Below, in pieces: positions 17,632 to 25,021 of a stretch of DNA of 64,000 nucleotides. This DNA comes from CAVQBC01 sp963848415 (GTDB lineage Bacteria > Actinomycetota > Thermoleophilia > Solirubrobacterales > Solirubrobacteraceae), in the NCBI GenBank assembly GCA_963848415.1, contig CAWKDN010000001.1:186001-250000 (forward strand), read 5' to 3'. Positions within the stretch are counted from its first letter, which is position 1. Each line of letters opens with the position of its first letter. A program made the translations under genes and the position numbers. The notes beneath the pieces are model-generated. The model was not told where the DNA came from. It worked only from the letters and a program-made list of their open reading frames with translations, and made no database searches.

Positions 17632-17898
17632 TCACGCTGCCGGGGCGACCACCCACGTCCCGTGCAGCGTGACGGCGTAGCCGCGGGCGAGCGGCGTGAT
17701 GCACAGCGCGAGGTCCTCGCAAACCGGACAGCGCAGCACCAGGCCGGCGCCGCGGTAGAGGCGGTGCGCGCCGATCGCGTTCTGCGCGCGGCAGGACTGG
17801 CAGGCGCGCACCGCCGCGGTCATCTCCATCGCGAGCAGCTCCTCGAGCAGGCCGGCGATCGCGTTGCCGTCGGTGTGCAGGCTGTCGGCTGTCGTCAT
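17632..17898 (-). CDS. DUF6510 family protein (small zinc-ribbon-like)
   Basis: 88 residues from ATG 17898. It starts with the family-typical DGNAIAGLLEELLAMEMTAA and holds two Cys pairs (CQSC and CPVC, a further CIT) spaced like a zinc ribbon. DUF6510 genes are recurrent partners of an FAD-binding oxidoreductase and a sulfite-oxidase-like molybdoenzyme in actinobacteria, which is the arrangement here (1 bp from the reductase stop). No function is known; an electron-transfer or cofactor-insertion accessory role is inferred from the partnership. Confidence 0.85.
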   Translation of the reverse strand: MTTADSLHTDGNAIAGLLEELLAMEMTAAVRACQSCRAQNAIGAHRLYRGAGLVLRCPVCEDLALCITPLARGYAVTLHGTWVVAPAA

Positions 17899-17899
17899 C

Positions 17900-18664
17900 T
17901 CATCCTCCCGTGGGTCCGAAGCGCTCGGTGCGGACGGCGGCCGGATCGTGGCCGAGGTCGACCAGCAGGCGCGCCGCCTCCTCGACGAAGGGCGTCGGCC
18001 CGCACACGTAGAAGCGGGCGCCCGCGCCCGGCTCGGGGCCGACCTCGACCAGCATCTCGCGATCGACGCGCCGCGTGAAGCCCTCCCAGCCCGGCGGCGG
18101 CGCGCCCCGCGTGAGCGTCACGTGGGTCGCCACCCCGTCTGCCGCCTCGGCGCCCAGCTCGTCGCGGTAGAGCACGTCGTCGAGCGCCTTGACCGACAGC
18201 AGCAGCCGCGCGTCGCCGCGCGCGCCCGCCGCGCGGCGATGGCGCAGCATCGCCATCAGCGGCACCAGCCCGGAGCCGCCCGCGATCAGCACCAGCGGGC
18301 CCTCGAGCCCGGCGTGCCAGACGAAGTAGCCGCCGATCGGCCCGCGCAGCTCGAACTGGTCGCCCGGTTGCGCGTCCTGCCCCAGGTACGGGGAGACCTC
18401 CCCGTCGTCGATCCGCTCGATCGTGAGCTCGAGCTGCTCGCTCTCGGGCGCGGAGGCGATCGAGTAGGAGCGCTGCGCCTGATAGCCGTCCTCGGCGGTG
18501 AGGCGCACGTCGACGTGCTGGCCGGCCAGATGGCCCGGCCAGTCGTCCACCACGAGCACCAGCGTCACCGCGTGCGCCGTCTCGGGACGGACCTCGCGGA
18601 TCGTCGCGGTCCGCCAGGCGAGCGGGCGCCGGGCTAGTCCCCCCAGTAGCGCTGCTCTCTCCAC
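17900..18664 (-). CDS. FAD-binding oxidoreductase (ferredoxin-NADP reductase type)
   Basis: 254 residues from GTG 18664, overlapping the molybdoenzyme gene by 31 bp. FAD domain: HVDVRLTAEDGYQAQRSYSI with the RSYS flavin-binding motif. NAD(P) domain: LVLIAGGSGLVPLMAMLRH, then RFYVCGPTPFVEEAARLL. There is no 2Fe-2S domain, so this is the minimal two-domain form. It would pass electrons between NAD(P)H and the partner molybdoenzyme. No other start with correct spacing is visible upstream of the FAD strand. Confidence 0.92.
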   Translation of the reverse strand: MERAALLGGLARRPLAWRTATIREVRPETAHAVTLVLVVDDWPGHLAGQHVDVRLTAEDGYQAQRSYSIASAPESEQLELTIERIDDGEVSPYLGQDAQPGDQFELRGPIGGYFVWHAGLEGPLVLIAGGSGLVPLMAMLRHRRAAGARGDARLLLSVKALDDVLYRDELGAEAADGVATHVTLTRGAPPPGWEGFTRRVDREMLVEVGPEPGAGARFYVCGPTPFVEEAARLLVDLGHDPAAVRTERFGPTGG

Positions 18665-19239
18665 GGGTCCCCGTAGTTGTGGTACCCGTAGGACTCCCAG
18701 AAGCCGGGCTCGTCCTCGTCGCCCAGGCTCAGGCCCCGCACCCACTTCGCGCTCTTCCAGAAGTACAGGTGCGGCACGAGCAGCCGCGCCGGGCCGCCGT
18801 GCTCGGCCTCGAGCGGCGCGCCGTCGTAGCGGTAGGCGATCCACGCCTTGCCGTCGGTGACGTCCTCGAGCGGGAGGTTGGTGGTGTAGCCGCCGTCCGC
18901 GCTCGCGAGGACATAGTCGCCCGACGGCTCGGCGCCCTCCAGCAGGAGGTCGACGGAGACGCCGGTCCAGGTCGTGTCGAACTTCGACCACTTCGTGACG
19001 CAGTGGATGTCGACGGTGAAGTCCTCGGTCGGCAGCGCCGTGAACTCCTCCCACGACCACGTGCGGGGCTCGCCGACCGCGCCGTCGAGCGTCAGGCTCC
19101 ACGCGTCCAGCGCCGTGTGCGGCGTCGGTCCGGCGGAGAGCACCGGGAAGTCGGCGGTCGCGTATTGCCCGGGTGGGAGCCGGGCCGGGTCGGCCTCGGG
19201 CCGCCGGCGACTGCGGAACCCACGCGAGATCGGGGGCAC
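18634..19239 (-). CDS. Sulfite oxidase-like molybdopterin oxidoreductase
   Basis: 201 residues from GTG 19239. A single sulfite-oxidase-type molybdopterin domain: the Mo-ligating cysteine lies in FTVDIHCVTKWSKFDTTWTG, followed by cofactor-contact segments SADGGYTTNLPLEDVTDG, EHGGPARLLVPHLYFWKSAKWV and a Trp-rich end. No twin-arginine signal is apparent (RGFRSRRRPE at the start has the arginines but no hydrophobic stretch), so a cytoplasmic location is likely, unlike periplasmic MsrP. Substrate is unknown: sulfite, methionine sulfoxide or another S/N-oxide. Operon with the reductase and DUF6510. The modABC operon at 58 kb would supply molybdate. Confidence 0.9.
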   Translation of the reverse strand: MPPISRGFRSRRRPEADPARLPPGQYATADFPVLSAGPTPHTALDAWSLTLDGAVGEPRTWSWEEFTALPTEDFTVDIHCVTKWSKFDTTWTGVSVDLLLEGAEPSGDYVLASADGGYTTNLPLEDVTDGKAWIAYRYDGAPLEAEHGGPARLLVPHLYFWKSAKWVRGLSLGDEDEPGFWESYGYHNYGDPWREQRYWGD

Positions 19240-19283
19240 GCCCCCAAGCTTACGCTGCCTGGCCGGAGTGGCGCAGGTTGCCA

Positions 19284-19302
19284 ACACCTGTAATAGTGGT
19301 GT
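19284..19302. promoter_or_regulatory. Inverted repeat between sulfite-oxidase-like and CGNR genes
   Basis: ACACC-N9-GGTGT, with an AT-rich centre (TGTAATAGT) in otherwise GC-rich DNA, sits 8 bp before the CGNR start and 45 bp before the divergent oxidoreductase start. A plausible operator for the CGNR regulator itself; not proven. Confidence 0.4.
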
Positions 19303-19309
19303 CGCAGCG

Positions 19310-19891
19310 ATGACCACCCTCACCGACGACATCGAACCCGAGGAGCTCGCCTTCCACTTCCTGGCCGGCCGGCCGTGCCTCGACCTGGCGGCGACGGTCG
19401 GCGAGCGCTGGCGGCGGAGCTTCGAGAGGCTGCGGGAGCCGGACGACCTCAGCCGCTGGCTCGTCGAGTCCGGGCTGCTCGAGACGGCGCCCGCCGTCGA
19501 GCCCGCACAGCTCGAGCAGGCGCGGGCGCTGCGCGACGCGATCTACCGCGCCGCCAGGCCGGCGGGGCCGGCGACGCCCCCGGCCGCCGACGTCGAGCAG
19601 ATCAACGTCGTGGCCGCCCGCCCGCCGCTGGCGCCGCGGCTCGACGCCGGCGGGCGCCGGGTCGCCTGGGGATCCGACCAGCCCGTCGACGCCGCGCTCG
19701 CGACGGTCGCGCGCGACGCGATCGACCTGCTCGCCGGGCCGCTCGCCGGCCGCGTGCGCGAGTGCGCCGCCCCGGACTGCGCGCTGCTGTTCGTCGACGC
19801 CTCGCGACCGGGGCAGCGCCGCTGGTGCTCTATGACCGGGTGCGGGAACCGCGCCAAGACCGCGGCCTACCGGCGTCGCCGGGCGGCCTGA
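19310..19891 (+). CDS. CGNR zinc finger domain protein (putative stress-response regulator)
   Basis: 193 residues from ATG 19310. The N-terminal ABATE domain has LAFHFLAGRPCLDLAATVG, and the C-terminus holds the CGNR finger: VRECAAPDCALLFVDASRPG, then RRWCSMTGCGNRAKTAAYRRR, giving C-x4-C and C-x4-C ligands with the name-giving CGNR. Such proteins are inferred to bind DNA through the finger and sense an unknown ligand through ABATE. Divergent from the sulfite-oxidase cluster and 15 bp upstream of a cupin gene. Confidence 0.9.
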   Translation: MTTLTDDIEPEELAFHFLAGRPCLDLAATVGERWRRSFERLREPDDLSRWLVESGLLETAPAVEPAQLEQARALRDAIYRAARPAGPATPPAADVEQINVVAARPPLAPRLDAGGRRVAWGSDQPVDAALATVARDAIDLLAGPLAGRVRECAAPDCALLFVDASRPGQRRWCSMTGCGNRAKTAAYRRRRAA

Positions 19892-19906
19892 CCGAGGGAG
19901 CCGACG

Positions 19907-20329
19907 ATGGCCCGGATCCTCACCGCCGCCGACGCCTACTGGCGGCCCTCCAACCAGATGGGCGTCCTGAACACCGACTTGGCCAAGCAGCTCGAGGCCA
20001 CCACGCTGGGCGCACGGATGTGGCGCCTGGCGCCCGGCCAGGCCTCGACCAAGCATCGCCACGCCGGCCAGGACGAGCTCTACGTCCTGCTCGAGGGCAC
20101 CGGGCGGATGCGGGTCGAGGACGAACTGCTGACGCTCGAGCCGCTCTCCGCCGTGCTCGTCGAGGCCGCGACCGTCCGCCAGCTCTTCAACGACACGGAC
20201 GCCGACGCGCTCTGGCTCGTGACCGGCGCGCCGCCCGAGGCGGCGAACACGCTCGAGATGACCGAGGAGCAGCTGCGCGCGCTCTACCCCGACGGGCCGC
20301 GCGCGCTGCCGCCTGAGCTCGCCGGCTGA
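19907..20329 (+). CDS. Cupin domain protein
   Basis: 140 residues from ATG 19907 with a GAGGGAG ribosome-binding site. Motif 1 is STKHRHAGQDELYVLLEGTG (ligands H, H, E). The second motif lacks a clear histidine (VLVEAATVRQLFNDTD), so metal binding may be incomplete. Acidic C-terminal helix (MTEEQLRALYPDG). It follows the CGNR gene by 15 bp and is probably cotranscribed. The reaction is unknown. Confidence 0.82.
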   Translation: MARILTAADAYWRPSNQMGVLNTDLAKQLEATTLGARMWRLAPGQASTKHRHAGQDELYVLLEGTGRMRVEDELLTLEPLSAVLVEAATVRQLFNDTDADALWLVTGAPPEAANTLEMTEEQLRALYPDGPRALPPELAG

Positions 20330-20339
20330 CGGCCGGGGC

Positions 20340-20918
20340 TCACTTCCCGTCGCAGAAGGCCAGCACCCGCTCCCACATCAGCTCTGTCGCGGCCGGGTCG
20401 TACTCCGCCGGTAGCGAGGGATCCGTGAACAGGTGCCCGTCGCCGGGGTAGTCGAAGGCCTCTAGCGGAGCGCCCGCGGTCCGCACGGCCCCGGCGACGG
20501 CGTCGATCCACTCCTGCCGGCGCTTGGGGTCGGAGAGCGTGTAGTGGATCTGGGCCGCCACGCCGGCCGGCCACGCGTCGGCGCCGAGCATCTCCAGCGG
20601 CAGCGTCCCGGAGACCAGGACCGCGCCCGCGACCGGTCGCTGGGTGGCGACGAACTCGGCCATCCCGCCGCCGTTGGAAAAGCCCATCGCCACGAAGCCG
20701 TCCGGCAGCTCGGCCACGGCCTCCAGCGCCGCTTGCATGAGCGCGGGGTAGCCGATCATCTCGGCGTAGGCCCCGGCCTCGTCGTAGTCGTCGAACACCC
20801 GGCCGTCGTACTGGTCGACCACGGTGACCGCGTGACCCGCGGAGCGGAGGCGCTCGGCGGCGGCCTGCACGCCCGGGCGGACGCCCAGGACGGAATGAAA
20901 GAGCGCAATGTCGGCCAT
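20340..20918 (-). CDS. Dienelactone hydrolase family protein
   Basis: 192 residues from ATG 20918. Alpha/beta hydrolase fold of the DLH type: nucleophile-elbow region VAMGFSNGGGMAEFV with Ser in G-F-S-N-G (DLH normally uses Cys, but Ser variants exist), an aspartate in the LEAFDYPGDGHLFTDPSLPAEYD stretch, and histidine in GDGHLF. It should hydrolyse an ester or lactone. It is divergent from a TetR gene; the shared 67-bp region has two TGTACAG sites, so TetR control is likely. Confidence 0.88.
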   Translation of the reverse strand: MADIALFHSVLGVRPGVQAAAERLRSAGHAVTVVDQYDGRVFDDYDEAGAYAEMIGYPALMQAALEAVAELPDGFVAMGFSNGGGMAEFVATQRPVAGAVLVSGTLPLEMLGADAWPAGVAAQIHYTLSDPKRRQEWIDAVAGAVRTAGAPLEAFDYPGDGHLFTDPSLPAEYDPAATELMWERVLAFCDGK

Positions 20919-20950
20919 GAGCCATCTCCTGAGCAGAACTAACTGGACGC

Positions 20951-20977
20951 TGTACAGCTTAGCTGAACGATGTACAG
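20951..20977. promoter_or_regulatory. Paired TGTACAG sites, putative TetR operator
   Basis: TGTACAG occurs at 20951-20957 and again at 20971-20977, 20 bp apart (two helical turns), each containing palindromic TGTACA. The sites lie between the dienelactone hydrolase (start 20918) and the TetR gene (start 20986) in a locally AT-rich stretch, as expected for an autoregulated divergent operator. Confidence 0.55.
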
Positions 20978-20985
20978 TTTGCCAG

Positions 20986-21588
20986 GTGGAGCCGACCCGC
21001 AGCCCCGGCCAGCGCGCCGGCCTGACCCACGAGCGCGTCATGCGTGCCGCGCACGAGCTGCTGGCTCGCGACGGGCTCGACGCCCTGACCATGCGCGCGC
21101 TCGCGCACTCGCTCGGGGTCAGCCCGAACGCGCTCTACAGCCACGTCGCGACCAAGACCGCCCTCGTCGACGAGCTCCTCGACGACCTGCTCGCGGAGGT
21201 CGAGACGCCCGATCCCGAGACGGAGGACTGGCAGGCCGGCCTGCGCACGATGATGGCCTCGACGCATGCCGTGCTGCTGACCCGCCCGGACCTCGTCCCG
21301 CTCTACCTCGCCCGCCAGGGCGCGCGCGGGCCGAACGCCCGGCGGCTCGGCGACGTGATGCTCGCGCTGCTCGCGCGCGGCGGCATCACCGGTGCGCCGG
21401 CGGTGGACGCCCAGCGGGCGCTGATCGTCCATGCCATCGGCTCGGCCGCCTTCGCGAGCGGCGACGCGTCGGCCGGGCCGCCGCGGCCCGAGATCGTGCA
21501 CACCTTCGACCAGGGGCTGGAGTGGTTGCTGGCCGGGATCGAGGCGACGGTCAGCCCGGCGCCTCGGCCCGGTCGGCGGCGCGCGTGA
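20986..21588 (+). CDS. TetR family transcriptional regulator
   Basis: 200 residues from GTG 20986. DNA-binding helices: GLTHERVMRAAHELLARDG, then ALTMRALAHSLGVSPNALYSHVATKTAL, a standard TetR helix-turn-helix. The C-terminal helical ligand domain (TetR_C type) is of normal length. It probably represses the adjacent hydrolase gene through the TGTACAG pair. Its end overlaps the convergent MarR gene by 38 bp. Confidence 0.92.
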   Translation: MEPTRSPGQRAGLTHERVMRAAHELLARDGLDALTMRALAHSLGVSPNALYSHVATKTALVDELLDDLLAEVETPDPETEDWQAGLRTMMASTHAVLLTRPDLVPLYLARQGARGPNARRLGDVMLALLARGGITGAPAVDAQRALIVHAIGSAAFASGDASAGPPRPEIVHTFDQGLEWLLAGIEATVSPAPRPGRRRA

Positions 21589-22099
21589 CCGGGCAGCGGC
21601 CACTGTCGTGACCGCACGCGGGCGGGTCGCACAGCCGGCAGATCCGGTGGGCGTCGGCGCGGCTGCCGGTCACCCCGGCGAGCAGCTTCTCCAGCAGCCC
21701 GGCCAGCTGCCGGCGCTCGCCGTCGTCGAGCGGGTCCAGGACGGCGTCGAGGGAGCTTCGGCGGGCTGCGATGGCAGCGCGCGCCAGCTCGGCTCCGGCG
21801 GGCGTGACCTCGACGGCATGGGTGCGCCGGTCCTCCCCCGGCCGGCGCTCCGCGAGCCCCGCGGCGACGAGCCTGTCCACCAGGCGCACCGAGCCCGACT
21901 GGGTCAACCCGACGACGCGGCCCAGGGCGTCCTGGGAGACGCCGCCGAGCGCCGTCGTCAGCGCGACGAGTGCTGCCGTGTCGGTCACTGGGCGGCCGCT
22001 CGCGGCGCCGGTCGAGCCGCCGACGCGCTCGGCGCCGACCAGGGCGAGCGCGCCGAGCAGGTTGCCCGTGCGGATCCGAGCGTCACATGCGTCAGTCAT
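21551..22099 (-). CDS. MarR family regulator with a Cys-rich C-terminus
   Basis: 182 residues from ATG 22099. Winged helix: LTTALGGVSQDALGRVVGLT, SGSVRLVDRLVAAGLAERRPGEDRRTHAVEVTPAG. The C-terminus after residue 150 has four cysteines (CRLCDPPACGHDSGRC), a pattern that might bind zinc or act as a thiol switch. It is divergent from the alpha/beta hydrolase gene at 22158 and is the likely regulator of it. AT-rich CATGTGTTGATGCTACCG just upstream is a plausible operator area. Confidence 0.9.
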   Translation of the reverse strand: MTDACDARIRTGNLLGALALVGAERVGGSTGAASGRPVTDTAALVALTTALGGVSQDALGRVVGLTQSGSVRLVDRLVAAGLAERRPGEDRRTHAVEVTPAGAELARAAIAARRSSLDAVLDPLDDGERRQLAGLLEKLLAGVTGSRADAHRICRLCDPPACGHDSGRCPVTRAADRAEAPG

Positions 22100-22157
22100 G
22101 TGTTGATGCTACCGTAGTCGCCTCCCCGCTCCCCCATCGCTCCCCGGAGGTGCCAGC

Positions 22158-23033
22158 GTGACCACCAGCGCTCTTGCCCCCGTCGCGCACCGCACGATCG
22201 ACGTCGGCGGCGTCGAAATCTTCTACCGCGAGGCCGGCCCGCCCGACGCGCCCGTGGTGCTGTTGCCCCACGGCTATCCGTCGTCCTCGTTTCAGTTCCG
22301 TCACTTCATGCCGGCGCTCGGCGATCGCTGGCGGCTGATCGCGCCGGACTTCCCGGGCTTCGGCTACAGCGCGTTCCCCGAGCGCTTCGACTACTCCTTC
22401 GCGGGCTACACCGAGCTGCTCGGGAGCTTCGCCGCGACCCTGGGGCTCGACCGCTTCGCGCTCTACCTGCACGACTACGGGTCGCAGGTGGGCCTGCGGC
22501 TCGCGCTCGAGGCGCGCGAGCGCGTCAGCGCCCTGATCATCCAGAACGGCGACGTTTACGCGGAGGCGTTCGGGCCGAAGTACGCGCCGCTACAGGCCTA
22601 CTGGGCGAACCCGACCCCGGAGGGCCGAGCCGGGCTCGAGGCGGCCGTGAGCGCCGGCGGGCTGCGCGAGGAGTTCATCGGCGAGATCCCCGCAGCGCTC
22701 GTCGAGCGCATGAGCCCCGACCTGTGGCAGCTGGCCTGGCCGCTCATGCAGCGCCCGCGCAACCGCGAGCTGATGGCCGACCTGATGGCCGACATCAGGT
22801 CCAACGTCGAGCTCTACCCCGCGATCCACGCCTACTTCCGCGAGCACCGCCCGCCGGCGCTGATCGTCTGGGGGCCGCACGACGGCTACATGCCCGAGGC
22901 ATCAGCCCGGGCCTACCTCACCGACCTTCCCGACGCCGAACTGCACCTGCTCGACGCCGGCCACTGGGCGCTCGAGACCCACCTGAGCGAGATCGTCGCC
23001 CTCGTCCGCGAGTTCCTCGCCCGCGTGCTCTGA
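22158..23033 (+). CDS. Alpha/beta hydrolase of the haloalkane dehalogenase/epoxide hydrolase type
   Basis: 291 residues from GTG 22158 behind GGAGG. Oxyanion motif HGYPSSSFQFRH; nucleophile elbow LYLHDYGSQVGLRLA with aspartate as nucleophile (H-D-Y-G), which selects the dehalogenase/epoxide-hydrolase branch over esterases; acid residue in IVWGPHDGYM; catalytic histidine in LDAGHWALETH. A cap domain lies at about 130-215. Close in style to proteins annotated as alpha/beta hydrolases acting on epoxides or halides; the substrate is unknown. Divergent MarR gene probably controls it. Confidence 0.88.
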   Translation: MTTSALAPVAHRTIDVGGVEIFYREAGPPDAPVVLLPHGYPSSSFQFRHFMPALGDRWRLIAPDFPGFGYSAFPERFDYSFAGYTELLGSFAATLGLDRFALYLHDYGSQVGLRLALEARERVSALIIQNGDVYAEAFGPKYAPLQAYWANPTPEGRAGLEAAVSAGGLREEFIGEIPAALVERMSPDLWQLAWPLMQRPRNRELMADLMADIRSNVELYPAIHAYFREHRPPALIVWGPHDGYMPEASARAYLTDLPDAELHLLDAGHWALETHLSEIVALVREFLARVL

Positions 23034-23056
23034 CGGCGGCGAAGCGCACGCCCGGC

Positions 23057-23218
23057 TCAGGCCGGCGTGCGCTCCCTCGCCCGCTCGCGATCGTTCGCCG
23101 CGGTCTCCGTGGCCCGCTCCTCCGGCGTGGACTGCACGTTGCCGGGCGTGGCCAGGATCATCGCGGCGACGACGAGCGAGAAGACCACCAGCCCCGCGAT
23201 GGCGATCGCGATCGTCAC
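23057..23218 (-). CDS. Tiny single-pass membrane protein (53 residues)
   Basis: Below usual ORF cut-offs. From GTG 23218 it encodes an N-terminal transmembrane helix (TIAIAIAGLVVFSLVVAAMI) and a charged tail (STPEERATETAANDRERARE). It begins 4 bp after the stop of the next membrane gene, in line with two others on the same strand, so it reads as the last gene of a three-gene unit. Function unknown. Confidence 0.55.
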   Translation of the reverse strand: MTIAIAIAGLVVFSLVVAAMILATPGNVQSTPEERATETAANDRERARERTPA

Positions 23219-23222
23219 GAGG

Positions 23223-23420
23223 TCATCTCACGGCCTGCACGGCGTAGTAGAACGCGCCGAGCGACAAGATCGACGGCACCCACAGCCCGACGAAGACGCC
23301 CTCCTCTCGCGCTCCCCCGAACCACAGCCCGACCGACAGCAGGAACGAGAGCCCCGCGGCGACCAGGAAGAGCTTGACCGCGAGGTCGAGCGCGCCGGCC
23401 GCGCGCGTGGCCGCCGTCAC
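23223..23420 (-). CDS. Small two-helix membrane protein (65 residues)
   Basis: From GTG 23420, overlapping the stop of the preceding gene (GTGA). Two transmembrane segments: LAVKLFLVAAGLSFLLSVGLW and VFVGLWVPSILSLGAFYYAV. The GLWVPSI phrase recurs as GLWAPTF in the preceding small protein, so the two are probably distant paralogues. The pair may form a hetero-oligomer in the membrane. No known domain recognised. Confidence 0.65.
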   Translation of the reverse strand: MTAATRAAGALDLAVKLFLVAAGLSFLLSVGLWFGGAREEGVFVGLWVPSILSLGAFYYAVQAVR

Positions 23421-23623
23421 TTCTCCTCGACCTTGAGCGCGTTGCCGATCTCCATGAACGTCGGCGCCCACAGGCCGATGAAGATGCCCCAGCGCTGTGC
23501 GCTCGGCTTGTCGTCGGCGGACTTGGCGGTCGCCCACGCGCCGATGCTCGCCACGATCGACAGGAGCCCGGCGGCGTAGGCGACCTCGCTGCTCAGCCCG
23601 ATCCTCTTCAACAGCTTGACCAT
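23417..23623 (-). CDS. Small two-helix membrane protein (68 residues)
   Basis: ATG 23623 preceded by GAGGAGA; a GTG directly before it is an alternative. It has two hydrophobic segments (VAYAAGLLSIVASIGAWATA and WGIFIGLWAPTFMEIGNAL) separated by a polar loop, and a charged end (KVEEK). The paralogous GLWAP motif links it to the next gene. First of three overlapping or abutting tiny membrane genes. Function unknown. Confidence 0.7.
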   Translation of the reverse strand: MVKLLKRIGLSSEVAYAAGLLSIVASIGAWATAKSADDKPSAQRWGIFIGLWAPTFMEIGNALKVEEK

Positions 23624-23808
23624 CACTTCTCCTCACGTCGTTGCGGCAGAGGCTCCGCCGCGATTGCGACTGATACGAACGGTCCGCGGAAGGAGACGGC
23701 CGGCGGGCCCGGATGGCGCGCACGCGGGGGTGCTCCCCAAGACGGCCCGGATGCGGGAGGATTCCGCGTTCACATCCGCACGACCTGGACTTTGCACGAG
23801 GAGGCACG

Positions 23809-24933
23809 GTGGCCGACAACGAGACGCACGAGACCCTGCGCGCCCGGGCGGTCGAGCTCGTGGACGCCGAGGGCAACGTGCGCGCGCGCCTGGGCGCACG
23901 CGACGACGGCTCGCTGGCGCTGGACCTCGCCGATCCCGGCGGGATCGTGCGCGCGACGCTCGGGATCGGGCCGGACGGCTCGGCGGCGCTCGGGCTGCGC
24001 GACGCCGAGGGCGCGGTCCGCGCGCTGCTGGGCACGGGCCCCGAGGCGTCCGGCTCGACCTCGCTCGAGCTGCTCGACGCCGACGGTGGGGCCCGCGCCT
24101 CGCTCGGGCAGTGGGGCGACGGCTCGGCCTCGCTCAAGCTCGCCGACGAGGCCGGGACGTTCCGGTCCGGGCTCGGCGCGTGGGCCGACGGCTCCGCCGG
24201 CCTGGACATCTTCGACGCCGCCCGCCGCCACCGCCTCTCGCTGGCCGAGCGCGCGGACGGCCCCGTCGGCCTGATGGTCTGGGACCCGGCCGGCCACACG
24301 CGCGCGCTGCTGGCGCTCGGGCCGGAGCCCGACCGCGGCGCCTCGATCGAGTTCTGGGACCCCGACGGCAACTACCGCGCCGGCTTCGGCACGTGGCCGG
24401 ACGGCGGCACGGGGGCCGAGCTGCTCGACGACCGCGGCCAGCTGCGCGGGCGCTTCGGCGAGCGCCCGGACCGAGCGGTGTCAGTCGAGCTGTGGGACCC
24501 GCGCGGGACCTTCCGCGGCGGCCTCGGGACGTGGCCCAACGACGCGGCGAGCATCGAGTTCTGGGACGCGGGCGGTCGCAACCGCGCCCGCATGGGCGTC
24601 TGGGAGGACGGCACGACGAGCGTCGAGCTCTCCGACGCCGCCGGCGCCAACCGCGCGCGCCTGGGCAGCCGCCCGGACGGCTCGACGACGCTGGACTTCT
24701 GGGACCCTGACGGCACCTACCGCGCGGGCCTCGGCGAGTGGTCGACCGGGGCCGCCTCGCTCGAGCTCTCAGATCAGGACGGCGACTACCGCGCCGGCCT
24801 GGGCGCGTGGCCGGGCGGAGTCGCGGGGATGGAGCTGGCCGGGCCGGAGCGGCGGCCGCGCGCGCGCCTGGCCGAGAGCGACGGCGAGGCGCGGCTGGAC
24901 TTCTTCGACGCCGAGGGCCGCCCGGTCGCCTGA
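23809..24933 (+). CDS. Repeat protein built from about 15 units of 23 residues, unknown function
   Basis: 374 residues from GTG 23809 with a strong GAGGAGG site. After 15 residues the protein consists of about 15 repeats of 23 (some 22-25) residues. The consensus is a hydrophobic pair, D-x-x-G-x-x-R-x-x-L-G, a Gly/Asp turn (PDGS, WADGS, WPGG) and a short hydrophobic strand. D19, D42 and D65 show the exact period. Later units favour EFWDPDG and YRAGLG wording with aromatic residues (WDPDGNYRAGFGTWPDGG). A beta-solenoid or beta-propeller-like stack of short strands and turns is inferred; Asp/Gly turns might bind calcium. No signal peptide, so it is cytoplasmic or non-classically exported. Short proteins with similar D-x-x-G-x-x-R units exist in other bacteria as hypotheticals. 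Confidence 0.85.
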   Translation: MADNETHETLRARAVELVDAEGNVRARLGARDDGSLALDLADPGGIVRATLGIGPDGSAALGLRDAEGAVRALLGTGPEASGSTSLELLDADGGARASLGQWGDGSASLKLADEAGTFRSGLGAWADGSAGLDIFDAARRHRLSLAERADGPVGLMVWDPAGHTRALLALGPEPDRGASIEFWDPDGNYRAGFGTWPDGGTGAELLDDRGQLRGRFGERPDRAVSVELWDPRGTFRGGLGTWPNDAASIEFWDAGGRNRARMGVWEDGTTSVELSDAAGANRARLGSRPDGSTTLDFWDPDGTYRAGLGEWSTGAASLELSDQDGDYRAGLGAWPGGVAGMELAGPERRPRARLAESDGEARLDFFDAEGRPVA

Positions 24934-25021
24934 GCCGCGGCCGTCGACACGAGGTCGATCCCGGCTCGACCGCCTGCACCAAATTCCGGCATCCGCAGGG
25001 AGGCGGCCGTAGAGTCCGGCC

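Noticed and set aside
23860..24930. Periodic DNA of about 69 bp suggesting a CRISPR-like or satellite array
   Set aside because: The units diverge at DNA level and follow codons; the period comes from the 23-residue protein repeat, with no constant repeat and spacer pattern.
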